Shown here: one piece after another, positions 7,033-14,065 of the stretch
How the letters are laid out: each line of letters starts with the position of its first letter
How positions within the stretch are numbered: the stretch's first letter is position 1
From: RUG760 sp045642205
GTDB lineage: Bacteria > Bacillota > Clostridia > Lachnospirales > Bianqueaceae
Length of the DNA: 14,667 nt
Direction: 5' to 3'
Assembly: GCA_045642205.1 (NCBI GenBank)
Contig: JAZUIK010000089.1
Coordinates: 1-14,667, forward strand
Notes under the pieces: model-generated
What the model was told of the DNA's origin: nothing
Database searches by the model: none
Seen by the model: the letters and a program-made list of their open reading frames with translations, nothing else
Translations under genes and position numbers: made by a program

Positions 7033-8787
7033 TTAAGTCCCTTTGGTATCCATTTCGTTAAAGAATTGTGAAATCATAGTACCCAGACCGTTGTAAGCAG
7101 ACAGTATCAGTTTTCGTTTGGCTCTGGTCATTCCCACATACATCAGCCGACGCTCTTCTTCGATGGCTGCCTCTTCTTTTCTCTCCGCATCTCTTTCAAG
7201 CGCTTCTTTTCTTGGCATCTTCCCCTGGATCAGTCCTACCATATAGACCGTATCAAATTCCAGCCCTTTGGCCCCATGGATCGTCAGGATCGGTACAGGG
7301 TGTTTCGATGGATAAAAGATCTCTTTACATTGAAGTATCAGATCTAGCCATCCTCCCTGTCTTTTCTTTATCCTCTGGATCGCTCGAAAGAGGTATCCTG
7401 TTTCCAAGAGCATCCGAAGTATGCCTCCTTTGTCATTATCCGGATGCTCTCTGATCCACGATGATACTTTCTGTAATGAGCGGATCTCGGCTCTTAAGGA
7501 TGCTGACATACGATTCTGTTGGAGCAATCCTTCCAGGATTTCCTCTCCCTCTTCCAGTCTCCGATAATATCCCGCCTGCCACACCGCAGGAAAGGCCTCT
7601 GAAAGGCTCTCCAGGACATTTTTATCCGCCGGGTGGACAGATAAACGTTTCAGCAATTCAAAGTCCTTCTGAAGGCTTACAGCGTGTCTTTCCTTTCTGT
7701 CGTTCCATTCCGCTCGTCCTGTATAGGGAATCCCTGCCTCTCTCATATACACAGCCATCCTTCCCGCTTCCTGTGAGGACCGGCATAGAACAGCAATAGA
7801 TCCTCTTTTAAGAATATATTCCCAGCGGATCCTCTCACAAAGATGCCTGGCCTCCTCCTGCTCATCAAAATAGATCTTCCGGATGAGCGCTCTGTGAAAC
7901 CATCCTTCCTTCGTCTTTCCCGGGACGATCGATTTATCAAACCGGGAATGATTATGGGAGATCAGACTGACGGATGTTTTAACGATCTCAGGATCAGAAC
8001 GATAGTTGATCGACAGATCCACCCTTTCGCATGTAGGAAAATCCTCCTGAAAATTAAGGAAGATCTCCGGTCTGGATCCTCTGAAGGCATAGATCGCCTG
8101 ATCTTCGTCCCCTACCACAAATAGATTCGCCTTTGCCTCTTCCCCCGGGGCACAGACCATGCGTTTTAGGATGCTATATTGCTGATAATCGATATCCTGA
8201 AACTCATCCACCAGGAAATAGTCATATTCCCTGAACATGGCGTAATATTCGATCGCCGCATCCATCATCTTCAGGATGTCATCAAAATCGATCCTCGCAT
8301 TTTGTCTCTTATAGGCAAAATAGGCTCTTCGGATCTTTTCCGTGTCCGTCCATCCTTTCTTTTTACCTTTGCTCTTTCCCAGATGGCTGGTAGATCCTTC
8401 GTCCCCCTGTAACAAAAAAGAGACCGGGATGTTTCCATCCCGGCCCTGATCTTTCAGCCACTGCTCCAGTTCTTCTTCCTCCATGATCCGAACATCCTTT
8501 GCGATCAGCCCCCAATGACGGAGCATACGAAAGAATACGGAATGAAAGGTTCCGAAGGTTACCCTGTCTGCGGTTTCCTTATCCGTCATGGCAGCGAACC
8601 TTCCTCGCATCTCATCGGCGGCTTTTCTGGCAAAGGTAATGACGCAGATCCTCTCAGGAGTCGTCCTTCTAAGAAGTGCTCTCACCCTCTCTGTTAAGAC
8701 TCTGGTCTTTCCGCTGCCGGGTCCGGCAACGACCATCATGGGCCCATCGCCATGCTCCACCGCACGTTTTTGCTGTTCATTTAACAA
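7033..8787 (-). CDS. Compact UvrD/PcrA-like superfamily 1 DNA helicase
   Basis: ATP-driven 3'-5' helicase of 584 residues, clearly shorter than PcrA/UvrD (about 720-740). SF1A motifs are complete: Q-motif LNEQQKRAV, Walker A AGPGSGKT (21-28), Ia ITFARKAADEM, motif II VDEFQDID, motif III VVGDEDQAIYAFRG, motif IV INYRSDPEIV, motif V LTIHGAKGLEFDTV and motif VI RRLMYVGMTRAKR. The shortening falls in the 1B and 2B subdomains and in the C-terminal tail. No ATG lies near the N-terminus. The start is the TTG at 8785-8787, chosen because it precedes the conserved LNEQQ box and lies downstream of AGAGGA (8799-8804). It overlaps the addA stop by 7 nt, so expression is probably coupled to addA. Neither the exact partner nor the pathway is known; repair or restart of damaged forks together with AddA is an inference. 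Confidence 0.9.
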   Translation of the reverse strand: MLNEQQKRAVEHGDGPMMVVAGPGSGKTRVLTERVRALLRRTTPERICVITFARKAADEMRGRFAAMTDKETADRVTFGTFHSVFFRMLRHWGLIAKDVRIMEEEELEQWLKDQGRDGNIPVSFLLQGDEGSTSHLGKSKGKKKGWTDTEKIRRAYFAYKRQNARIDFDDILKMMDAAIEYYAMFREYDYFLVDEFQDIDYQQYSILKRMVCAPGEEAKANLFVVGDEDQAIYAFRGSRPEIFLNFQEDFPTCERVDLSINYRSDPEIVKTSVSLISHNHSRFDKSIVPGKTKEGWFHRALIRKIYFDEQEEARHLCERIRWEYILKRGSIAVLCRSSQEAGRMAVYMREAGIPYTGRAEWNDRKERHAVSLQKDFELLKRLSVHPADKNVLESLSEAFPAVWQAGYYRRLEEGEEILEGLLQQNRMSASLRAEIRSLQKVSSWIREHPDNDKGGILRMLLETGYLFRAIQRIKKRQGGWLDLILQCKEIFYPSKHPVPILTIHGAKGLEFDTVYMVGLIQGKMPRKEALERDAERKEEAAIEEERRLMYVGMTRAKRKLILSAYNGLGTMISQFFNEMDTKGT

Positions 8788-11700
8788 TGGATCTCTTTTC
8801 CTCTTCTTACATCGTATAGCATTTTTTCTCTGACCTTTTTGCCTGTCGCAGCTTCTAAGGCCATCTGATAGATCTCCAGCTGCACACTGTATCCTGCGAT
8901 GGCGGCTTCATCCAGAACATAATCCGTCTTATAATCCGCCAGGATGATCTCATCTCCCTCGTAGAAATACAGGTCGATAATACCCTGCAGGATCACATGG
9001 GCACTGACATCTTCTTCGTCGATCTCTGTTCCCAGATCATAGGTTCCGGAGAGTTTCTTCAGATCACCGACAGTAAGCTGCAAAATAAAAGGCTGCTCAC
9101 GGACCACATGGTCTGACTTTATGACCCGATCACAAAGATCGCTGTTTCCAAATCTTTCCACCCAGTCCATGGGTACCAGGTCCGCTTCTTCTTTTGTCAG
9201 GAACCCTTCCTGAACGATCTTCTCGATCTCTTTACCAATGGATTCTGCCGTCTTCAGGGAAGCAAAGTCACCTCTCGCCATGATCTCATGATAGGCAGTT
9301 CCTCTGAGTGCACCTTTGGATGCTGCCTCCTCGGAAGGCCTGATAAAGGATGCCTTAGCAACTGCCTGTTCTTCTTCCTCCTGAAGATCCTGTCTTACTT
9401 CATCCATCCGGGCATGCTTGATAGCGGATACGGAGATCACTTTCGGAATGCCAAAGCGCCATTTACCGGGATAGTTCCACTGGAGCTTTTCCCATTCCGC
9501 ACCCTTTTGTGCTTCCTGATGGTCATCCTTCTCGGGTACATCTTCTACCGCATCCGAAATATCTATATCGTTATCCTCCGGGATATCCTCAAGGAGTTCA
9601 TCGATCTCTTCCTCTTCCAGCAACTTATAATCAAAGATACCGCTCTTTTTCGAAGTGACGATGGCTTCGACCCAATCCAGATAGCTCTTCGCTGTGTCCA
9701 CGATGTCAGAGGGACTCAGTTTCTGATCTTCCAGCTCGATCTCTTTGGGATCAGCCCCTCTGGAACCTACCAGGATCAAAAGTTCCTTGGCTCTGGTCAT
9801 GGCCACATACAGAAGACGGATCTCTTCTGCGATCATCTCTTCCTTGAGGGCCTTGATGATATATGCTTTCTTGACATCAGAAAAGGCAACATGGCGCTTA
9901 GTATCTACCAGTTCCGTTCCAATGCCCAGCTTATCATGCAGAACGATCTTCTGCTTCATATCCTGTGTATTCCATTTCTTACCAAGGTTAGCACAGAAGA
10001 CCACCGGATACTCCAGTCCCTTACTCTTGTGGATCGTCATGATCTTGACAGCATCCGTATTATCTCTTCCACCGGCGTCCTTTTCTACCGTGGTACTCTT
10101 ATCCATCTTATCGACATAACGAAGGAACTGATACAGTCCACTGTAGCTGCCCTTTTCAAATTCGATGGAACGATACAGTAAAAGATCCAGATTATCCTTA
10201 CGGAGTTTGCCCTCAGGCAGCGCGGACACATACAGATAGAATCCCGTATCCAGATAGAGTTTCCAGATCAGATCGTGGATCACTTTACGGGAAGAGAGTT
10301 CTCTCCATCCCTCCAGTTGTTCCAGGAACCGAACTGTCTTCTTCAGTGTGTCTCCTTCTATGCCCACCTTGGCGTATTCCATCAGGGCATCAAAGAAATC
10401 TCCGTCTCTTCTGGCAAGACGGATCCTTCCCAGATCCTCCTCGTCCATGCCGACAAAGGGAGTGATCAAGACACCCAGTAAAGGAATATCCTGATGAGGG
10501 TTATCGATCACACTTAACAGGTTCAGGATCGTACGTACTTCTAAGGTGTCATAAAAGCTTTCACTGGAAGCATAGTTGACAGGGATCCCCATTTTCTGGA
10601 GTTCTTCAAAGTAGTCCATTCCGTGGCCACTCAAAGACCGAAGCAGGATGACCATATCACCAAAGGCGAATCCCTTTTCCTCTTTCAGTCTCAGGATCTC
10701 CTTACCGATAGCTCTGGCTTCTGCCTTGATCTGCTTCTCAGCGGAATCCGTATGACAGACCAGTAGCTTGGTGGTATATCCTTCTCTTTCTTCTTCAAGG
10801 CGGTGGTCAGCGGCATAGAGCTTTTCATTTTCTCCGTACTCGATACCTCCCACTTCGGGGCGCATCAGAGAAGAAAAGATCTCATTGACGGCATCGATGA
10901 CTTCCGTACCGGATCTGAAATTCTTATTTAGGGAGATCAGTGTCGTATCCTTCTTCGTTCCAAAAACACCATACTTCTCTGTGAACAGGGAAGGGTCTGC
11001 CTGACGGAAGCGATAGATACTCTGCTTCACATCGCCGACCATCAATACATTCGTGGCAGTACCTTCCTCATTGTGACGAGCCATTTTCTGGATGATCGTC
11101 TCCTGAAGACGGTTACAGTCCTGGTATTCATCGATAAAGATGTATTCATATCGCTCTCTTAATACATCACAGACGGCAGGGTCATTGAGTATCTCCAGAG
11201 CATAATGTTCAAAATCGTTAAACTCCAGCACATTACGGGAAGCCTTTTCCTTGCGATATGCCTTGTCGAAGGCGTGGATCACTTCTCTGAGGCCCCTGAG
11301 TGCCGGTAAAAGAAACTCCCGGATCTCCCGGATCCTTTCTTCCTCGTTCTCTTCCAGTTCCTGGATCTCATACAACGATCCCTCGCCCTTATAGTCAGGA
11401 TCCAGTGAGATGATCGCTTTATCCAGCCACTCAAATGGTTCAGGATCCGTCAGCATATATCCATAGATACGAAGGACCAAAGCTTCCAGGTTTCCATCCT
11501 GCCTGTTTCCTCCGTAGGCATTGACGAAGGCAAGAAAATCCTGTAAGGAAGGATCCTCTCTGTCCGTTAATGCTCTGGAATATAGATCCTCCAGAACCTC
11601 CGCTAAGATATCGGTCTTCATCAGTGCCGGTTCCGCACCATCCACAACACGAAAACCCGGATCGACTCCTTCGATTCGGGTAATGTATTCCTGGACTAAT

Positions 11701-12026
11701 TGTAGACTGAAGGCATGATTGGTCATAACAGAGGCTAGCGGTACCAGATGGATCTGTTCCGCCAGCCACTCATTGGTTTCATCTTTTTCGAGTTCCTGAG
11801 AAAGACGCTCTTCCAGTTTTCTCTTCATGGACTCAGCTGCAGCCTTCGTAAATGTGACCACAAGCAGGCGATCGACAGATACTTTATGCTCAGGGTCCAT
11901 CAGCATTTGGATGATCTGTTCCACCATGACGGTGGTCTTACCTGATCCTGCTGCCGCAGAGACTAACAGGCCACCCAGGCGATGTTCGATCACGCGCTGC
12001 TGCTCCGGTGTAAATACAGTTCCCAC
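8781..12026 (-). CDS. addA: ATP-dependent helicase/nuclease subunit A (AddA-type)
   Basis: Large helicase-nuclease subunit (1081 residues, a little shorter than the about 1200 usual for AddA) that processes DNA double-strand ends for homologous recombination, normally as the AddAB heterodimer. N-terminal SF1A helicase: TPEQQRVIE, Walker A AAAGSGKTT (24-32), VVTFTKAAAESM, motif II IDEYQDCN, VGDVKQSIYRFRQADP, NKNFRSGTEV, MTIHKSKGLEYPVV and RLLYVAMTRAKELL. An acidic linker at about 802-840 joins it to a RecB-type nuclease domain with GTAYHEIMARG (His913), Asp1018 (QGIIDLYF), Asp1031-Tyr-Lys1033 (ADYKTDYV) and Gln1049 (SVQLEIYQ), so the nuclease site looks intact. The start is GTG at 12024-12026, with AAGAGGT 5 nt upstream. 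It lies 27 nt after nrdR. No addB lies beside it. A stand-alone RecB-like protein is the main alternative, but the overall order and motifs fit AddA best. Confidence 0.93.
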   Translation of the reverse strand: MGTVFTPEQQRVIEHRLGGLLVSAAAGSGKTTVMVEQIIQMLMDPEHKVSVDRLLVVTFTKAAAESMKRKLEERLSQELEKDETNEWLAEQIHLVPLASVMTNHAFSLQLVQEYITRIEGVDPGFRVVDGAEPALMKTDILAEVLEDLYSRALTDREDPSLQDFLAFVNAYGGNRQDGNLEALVLRIYGYMLTDPEPFEWLDKAIISLDPDYKGEGSLYEIQELEENEEERIREIREFLLPALRGLREVIHAFDKAYRKEKASRNVLEFNDFEHYALEILNDPAVCDVLRERYEYIFIDEYQDCNRLQETIIQKMARHNEEGTATNVLMVGDVKQSIYRFRQADPSLFTEKYGVFGTKKDTTLISLNKNFRSGTEVIDAVNEIFSSLMRPEVGGIEYGENEKLYAADHRLEEEREGYTTKLLVCHTDSAEKQIKAEARAIGKEILRLKEEKGFAFGDMVILLRSLSGHGMDYFEELQKMGIPVNYASSESFYDTLEVRTILNLLSVIDNPHQDIPLLGVLITPFVGMDEEDLGRIRLARRDGDFFDALMEYAKVGIEGDTLKKTVRFLEQLEGWRELSSRKVIHDLIWKLYLDTGFYLYVSALPEGKLRKDNLDLLLYRSIEFEKGSYSGLYQFLRYVDKMDKSTTVEKDAGGRDNTDAVKIMTIHKSKGLEYPVVFCANLGKKWNTQDMKQKIVLHDKLGIGTELVDTKRHVAFSDVKKAYIIKALKEEMIAEEIRLLYVAMTRAKELLILVGSRGADPKEIELEDQKLSPSDIVDTAKSYLDWVEAIVTSKKSGIFDYKLLEEEEIDELLEDIPEDNDIDISDAVEDVPEKDDHQEAQKGAEWEKLQWNYPGKWRFGIPKVISVSAIKHARMDEVRQDLQEEEEQAVAKASFIRPSEEAASKGALRGTAYHEIMARGDFASLKTAESIGKEIEKIVQEGFLTKEEADLVPMDWVERFGNSDLCDRVIKSDHVVREQPFILQLTVGDLKKLSGTYDLGTEIDEEDVSAHVILQGIIDLYFYEGDEIILADYKTDYVLDEAAIAGYSVQLEIYQMALEAATGKKVREKMLYDVRRGKEIHC
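8799..8804 (-). promoter_or_regulatory. Shine-Dalgarno site deciding the TTG start of the UvrD-like helicase
   Basis: AGAGGA on the minus strand lies 11 nt before the TTG at 8785-8787 and inside the last codons of addA. The spacing is somewhat long, which together with the TTG start suggests reduced or addA-coupled translation. Confidence 0.5.
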
Positions 12027-12031
12027 TTCGT

Positions 12032-12038
12032 ACCTCTT
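12032..12038 (-). promoter_or_regulatory. Shine-Dalgarno site deciding the GTG start of addA
   Basis: AAGAGGT on the minus strand lies 5 nt before the GTG at 12024-12026. It supports GTG as the real start, in agreement with the conserved FTPEQQ box a few codons later. Confidence 0.65.
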
Positions 12039-12053
12039 GATCGTGAAAAATGA

Positions 12054-12527
12054 TTATCTCTTGGATTCTCTTCGTTGCTGTCTTCGCATCTCATTCAGTG
12101 CTTTGATAAACATTTCCAGAGAATCAAAATCTCGATAGACAGATGCAAATCGGACATAGGCAACCTCATCCAGTTTCCAAAGACCCATCAGGACGCGATC
12201 TCCGATCTCTGTGGTGGAGATCTCTCTATGAGGTGCGTTGAGCGCTGCATACTCGATCTCATCCGCCAGTTTATTGATGGAAGACATAGATACCTTTCGC
12301 TTCTGACAGGCACGCAGTATTCGCTCCACCAATTTCTGACGGTCAAAGGGCTGTCTGGAACCATCTTTCTTGATAACAGCCAGGGGTACCGATTCGATCT
12401 TCTCATAGGTCGTAAAACGCTTGCCGCATACTTCACATACGCGGCGGCGACGGATGCTCATTCCCTCATCCGATACACGGGAATCTACAACACGCGTATC
12501 CGCGTTGCCACAATATAAACACTTCAT
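12054..12527 (-). CDS. nrdR: Transcriptional repressor NrdR (Zn ribbon plus ATP-cone)
   Basis: Nucleotide-sensing repressor of ribonucleotide reductase genes, 157 residues, the usual size. The N-terminal zinc ribbon has Cys3/Cys6 and Cys31/Cys34 (MKCLYCG and CEVCGKRF) with the typical DSR and RRRRVC segments between them. The ATP-cone (about 49-139) begins VIKKDGSRQPFDRQKLVERI and binds ATP or dATP, which sets the oligomeric state and DNA binding. The C-terminal VAYVRFASVYRDFDSLEMF signature is conserved. The ATG at 12525-12527 is preceded by AGGAG, which lies in the last codons of relQ; the gap is only 6 nt, and addA follows after 27 nt. No ribonucleotide reductase gene is in the window, so its targets must lie elsewhere. 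I see no convincing NrdR box pair at the promoter of this run. Confidence 0.97.
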   Translation of the reverse strand: MKCLYCGNADTRVVDSRVSDEGMSIRRRRVCEVCGKRFTTYEKIESVPLAVIKKDGSRQPFDRQKLVERILRACQKRKVSMSSINKLADEIEYAALNAPHREISTTEIGDRVLMGLWKLDEVAYVRFASVYRDFDSLEMFIKALNEMRRQQRRESKR

Positions 12528-12533
12528 TTTTTA

Positions 12534-13352
12534 TCAGCTCCTGTTGCTATCCGTTAATTTCTGCACCTTATGGAATTCGGCGACCTTATCCAGATCACTT
12601 CCAAAGTGCCTCAGTTTATCGACTTCGTCGTTGCGCACCATGTTCAAGAGAGCATCCTGTGCCTCCTTCATGGCAATACGCTCGCTGTTCTCATAGATAT
12701 TCTGGATGTTGTTCATGACATCCCCTACCAGCTTTGCCTTGGTCTGGTAACGGCTCTGTGCCTCCAGGATATCGTTTCGGATCGCCGACATCTCTTTGTC
12801 CATGTCATAAGCTGCCTCGGCAGAACCTCTCAGGCGCTGGCGAACATCTTCAGGCAACTTGGTAGGATATTTATAGGACAGGGAATGCTCGATAATGGAC
12901 CAGAAATTCATACCCAATGTACGGATCTGGATCTCAGCACGGACATCCTTTCGTCCAAGGACTGTATACACAGGATACAGAACGATCATATGGTAGCTGC
13001 GATAACCGCTTTCTTTCTGATGATCGATATAGTTGGTCTCCTCAATGACCGTCATATCCTGTCTGGAACGGATCAGTTCGACCACTACCTCGATATCTTC
13101 GACAAACTGGCAGATCAGACGGATACCTGCCATATCGGACATACGATCCTCCAGTTCCTCAAAGGCATAGTCATATTTCGCCATCTTCTCCAGAATACTG
13201 CTAATGGACTTCACTCGTCCCTGAACCTGTTCGATGGGGGAATACTGACCAAGATTTCGGTATTCACTGATCATATTCTGAAACTTGACGACCATTTCAT
13301 CCACGGCCTGTCTATAGGGAATCAGAAAACTTCTCCAATCCTGTATCTCCAT
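12534..13352 (-). CDS. relQ: Small alarmone synthetase, RelQ/YjbM-type (p)ppGpp synthetase, with C-terminal extension
   Basis: GTP/GDP pyrophosphokinase that makes (p)ppGpp from ATP; it has no HD hydrolase, TGS or ACT domain. From memory, residues 5-200 follow Bacillus YjbM closely: WRSFLIPYRQAVDEM, SPIEQVQGRVKSISSILEKM, the catalytic SDMAGIRLICQFV with Asp73, KESGYRSYHMIVLYP (114-128) and EIQIRTLGMNFWSIIEHSLSYKY with the second catalytic acid Glu140. The protein is 272 residues, about 60 longer than YjbM (about 211). The extra C-terminal part (about 205-272) is rich in charged and hydrophobic residues, looks helical and has no motif I recognise. The ATG at 13350-13352 has AAAGGAG 8 nt upstream and starts 2 nt after the rnhA stop, so it is likely co-translated with RNase HI. 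The synthetase call is strong; RelQ over RelP rests on the N-terminal similarity. Confidence 0.93.
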   Translation of the reverse strand: MEIQDWRSFLIPYRQAVDEMVVKFQNMISEYRNLGQYSPIEQVQGRVKSISSILEKMAKYDYAFEELEDRMSDMAGIRLICQFVEDIEVVVELIRSRQDMTVIEETNYIDHQKESGYRSYHMIVLYPVYTVLGRKDVRAEIQIRTLGMNFWSIIEHSLSYKYPTKLPEDVRQRLRGSAEAAYDMDKEMSAIRNDILEAQSRYQTKAKLVGDVMNNIQNIYENSERIAMKEAQDALLNMVRNDEVDKLRHFGSDLDKVAEFHKVQKLTDSNRS

Positions 13353-13354
13353 GC

Positions 13355-13849
13355 TTATTTCTCCTTTTCGAAGACCTCATCCACTAACCTGGTGCTCTCA
13401 TTCAGAGCGGCTTCTACAGCCAGCTCATCGCACCGGTTATTTTCCTTGGTCTCCGCATGTCCCTTGACCCAGTGCAAGTGGACCTCGTGTCCCTCCATGG
13501 CTTTTTCCAGTCGGATCCACAGATCCACGTTCTTCGCTTTTTCTTTACGCTTGGCATCCTTATACCAGCCAAAGCGTTTCCATTTCTCGATCCATCCCTT
13601 TTCAAAGGAATCGATCACATATTTGGAATCGGAATACAGATCTACTTTGCAGGGCACCTTCAATGCCTCAAAGGCAGCGATAAAAGCCATGATCTCCATA
13701 CGATTATTGGTCGTACTTCGATAGCCTCCGGACAGTTCCTTTCGGAAGGTCTTTCCCTGGCTGTCTGTATAAAGGAGCACGCAGCCATAACCTCCGGGAC
13801 CGGGATTTCCTCTGCAGGCTCCATCTGTATATATGATTATCTCTCTCAT
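13355..13849 (-). CDS. rnhA: Ribonuclease HI
   Basis: Endonuclease that cuts the RNA strand of RNA-DNA hybrids, removing R-loops and primers. The protein has 164 residues, the length of the classic type 1 enzyme without an N-terminal hybrid-binding domain. The catalytic set is complete: Asp9 (IYTDGACRGNPGPGG), Glu52 (TTNNRMEIMA), Asp74 (LYSDSKYVID) and Asp141 (NRCDELA), with His131 in the flexible loop (WVKGHAETKENNRCDELA). The Trp/Lys-rich basic protrusion around 86-105 (GWIEKWKRFGWYKDAKRKEK) is the handle region that grips the hybrid. The ATG at 13847-13849 has TAGGAG 6 nt upstream. It is the first gene of the run rnhA-relQ-nrdR-addA-helicase, directly under the promoter at 13878-13906, with a predicted leader of about 22 nt. 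Confidence 0.97.
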   Translation of the reverse strand: MREIIIYTDGACRGNPGPGGYGCVLLYTDSQGKTFRKELSGGYRSTTNNRMEIMAFIAAFEALKVPCKVDLYSDSKYVIDSFEKGWIEKWKRFGWYKDAKRKEKAKNVDLWIRLEKAMEGHEVHLHWVKGHAETKENNRCDELAVEAALNESTRLVDEVFEKEK

Positions 13850-13877
13850 TGTTTTCTCCTAGTTGGTCTCTAAGTCC

Positions 13878-13906
13878 ATTATATGCACCCCTATGCACAA
13901 TTGCAA
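13878..13906 (-). promoter_or_regulatory. Sigma-A type promoter of the rnhA-relQ-nrdR-addA run
   Basis: Minus strand: -35 TTGCAA (13901-13906), a 17-bp spacer and -10 TATAAT (13878-13883). The predicted start is near 13871, 22 nt before the rnhA ATG. The spacer contains two exact copies of GTGCATA, one helical turn apart. Confidence 0.8.
13882..13898. repeat. Phased 7-bp direct repeat in the rnhA promoter spacer
   Basis: TATGCAC occurs at 13882-13888 and again at 13892-13898 on the plus strand (GTGCATA on the minus strand), exactly 10 bp apart. The first copy overlaps the -10 element. A protein bound to both copies on one face of the helix would block the promoter. The sequence does not match the A/T-rich palindromic NrdR box pattern. 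Confidence 0.5.
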
Positions 13907-13916
13907 GTGTACCAAA

Positions 13917-13944
13917 TGTTAACAAACCACTACATCTTGATGTA
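13917..13944. repeat. Palindromes in the divergent intergenic region
   Basis: TGTTAACA (13917-13924) is a perfect 8-bp palindrome. TACATC and GATGTA (13931-13936 and 13939-13944) form a perfect 6-bp inverted repeat with a TT centre. Both lie upstream of the rnhA -35 and well upstream of the phosphoesterase promoter, so they could be operator sites for either. The 216-bp gap 13850-14065 holds nothing else besides the two promoters; no small gene was seen. Confidence 0.4.
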
Positions 13945-14003
13945 CATGTTACTTTTCAGGGACATTTAACCACATCTTATCCCCCTTCGTCGGTGAAAGG
14001 TGG

Positions 14004-14032
14004 TTGCACTCTCCTAACCCTCTTGTTATAAT
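14004..14032 (+). promoter_or_regulatory. Promoter of the phosphoesterase gene
   Basis: -35 TTGCAC (14004-14009), a 17-bp spacer and -10 TATAAT (14027-14032), with an upstream TG (14024-14025) giving an extended -10. The predicted start is near 14039, leaving a leader of about 27 nt. It diverges from the rnhA promoter. Confidence 0.75.
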
Positions 14033-14051
14033 ATGTCAGCTAAATCTATAG

Positions 14052-14057
14052 AAAGGA
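14052..14057 (+). promoter_or_regulatory. Shine-Dalgarno site deciding the phosphoesterase start
   Basis: AAAGGA lies 8 nt before the ATG at 14066-14068. An in-frame ATG at 14033-14035 is directly next to the -10 hexamer, upstream of the predicted transcript start, and so cannot be the start of the main transcript. Confidence 0.75.
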
Positions 14058-14065
14058 CTGCCGGA

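Noticed and set aside
9288..10181. Plus-strand frame of 297 codons opposite addA
   Set aside because: It is a Cys/Phe/Leu-rich low-quality translation with no family resemblance, lying entirely within addA motifs.
12570..13724. Long open plus-strand frame of 384 codons opposite relQ and rnhA
   Set aside because: It is antisense to two strongly recognised genes, has no recognisable domain, and its frame is explained by the codon composition of the minus-strand genes.
13850..14003. NrdR box pair controlling its own operon
   Set aside because: I looked for the A/T-rich palindromic box and its second copy about three helical turns away; the palindromes present do not match that pattern.
14033..14065. 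Upstream ATG for the phosphoesterase
   Set aside because: It lies directly against the -10 hexamer and upstream of the predicted transcript start, and it has no Shine-Dalgarno site; the ATG at 14066 has one.
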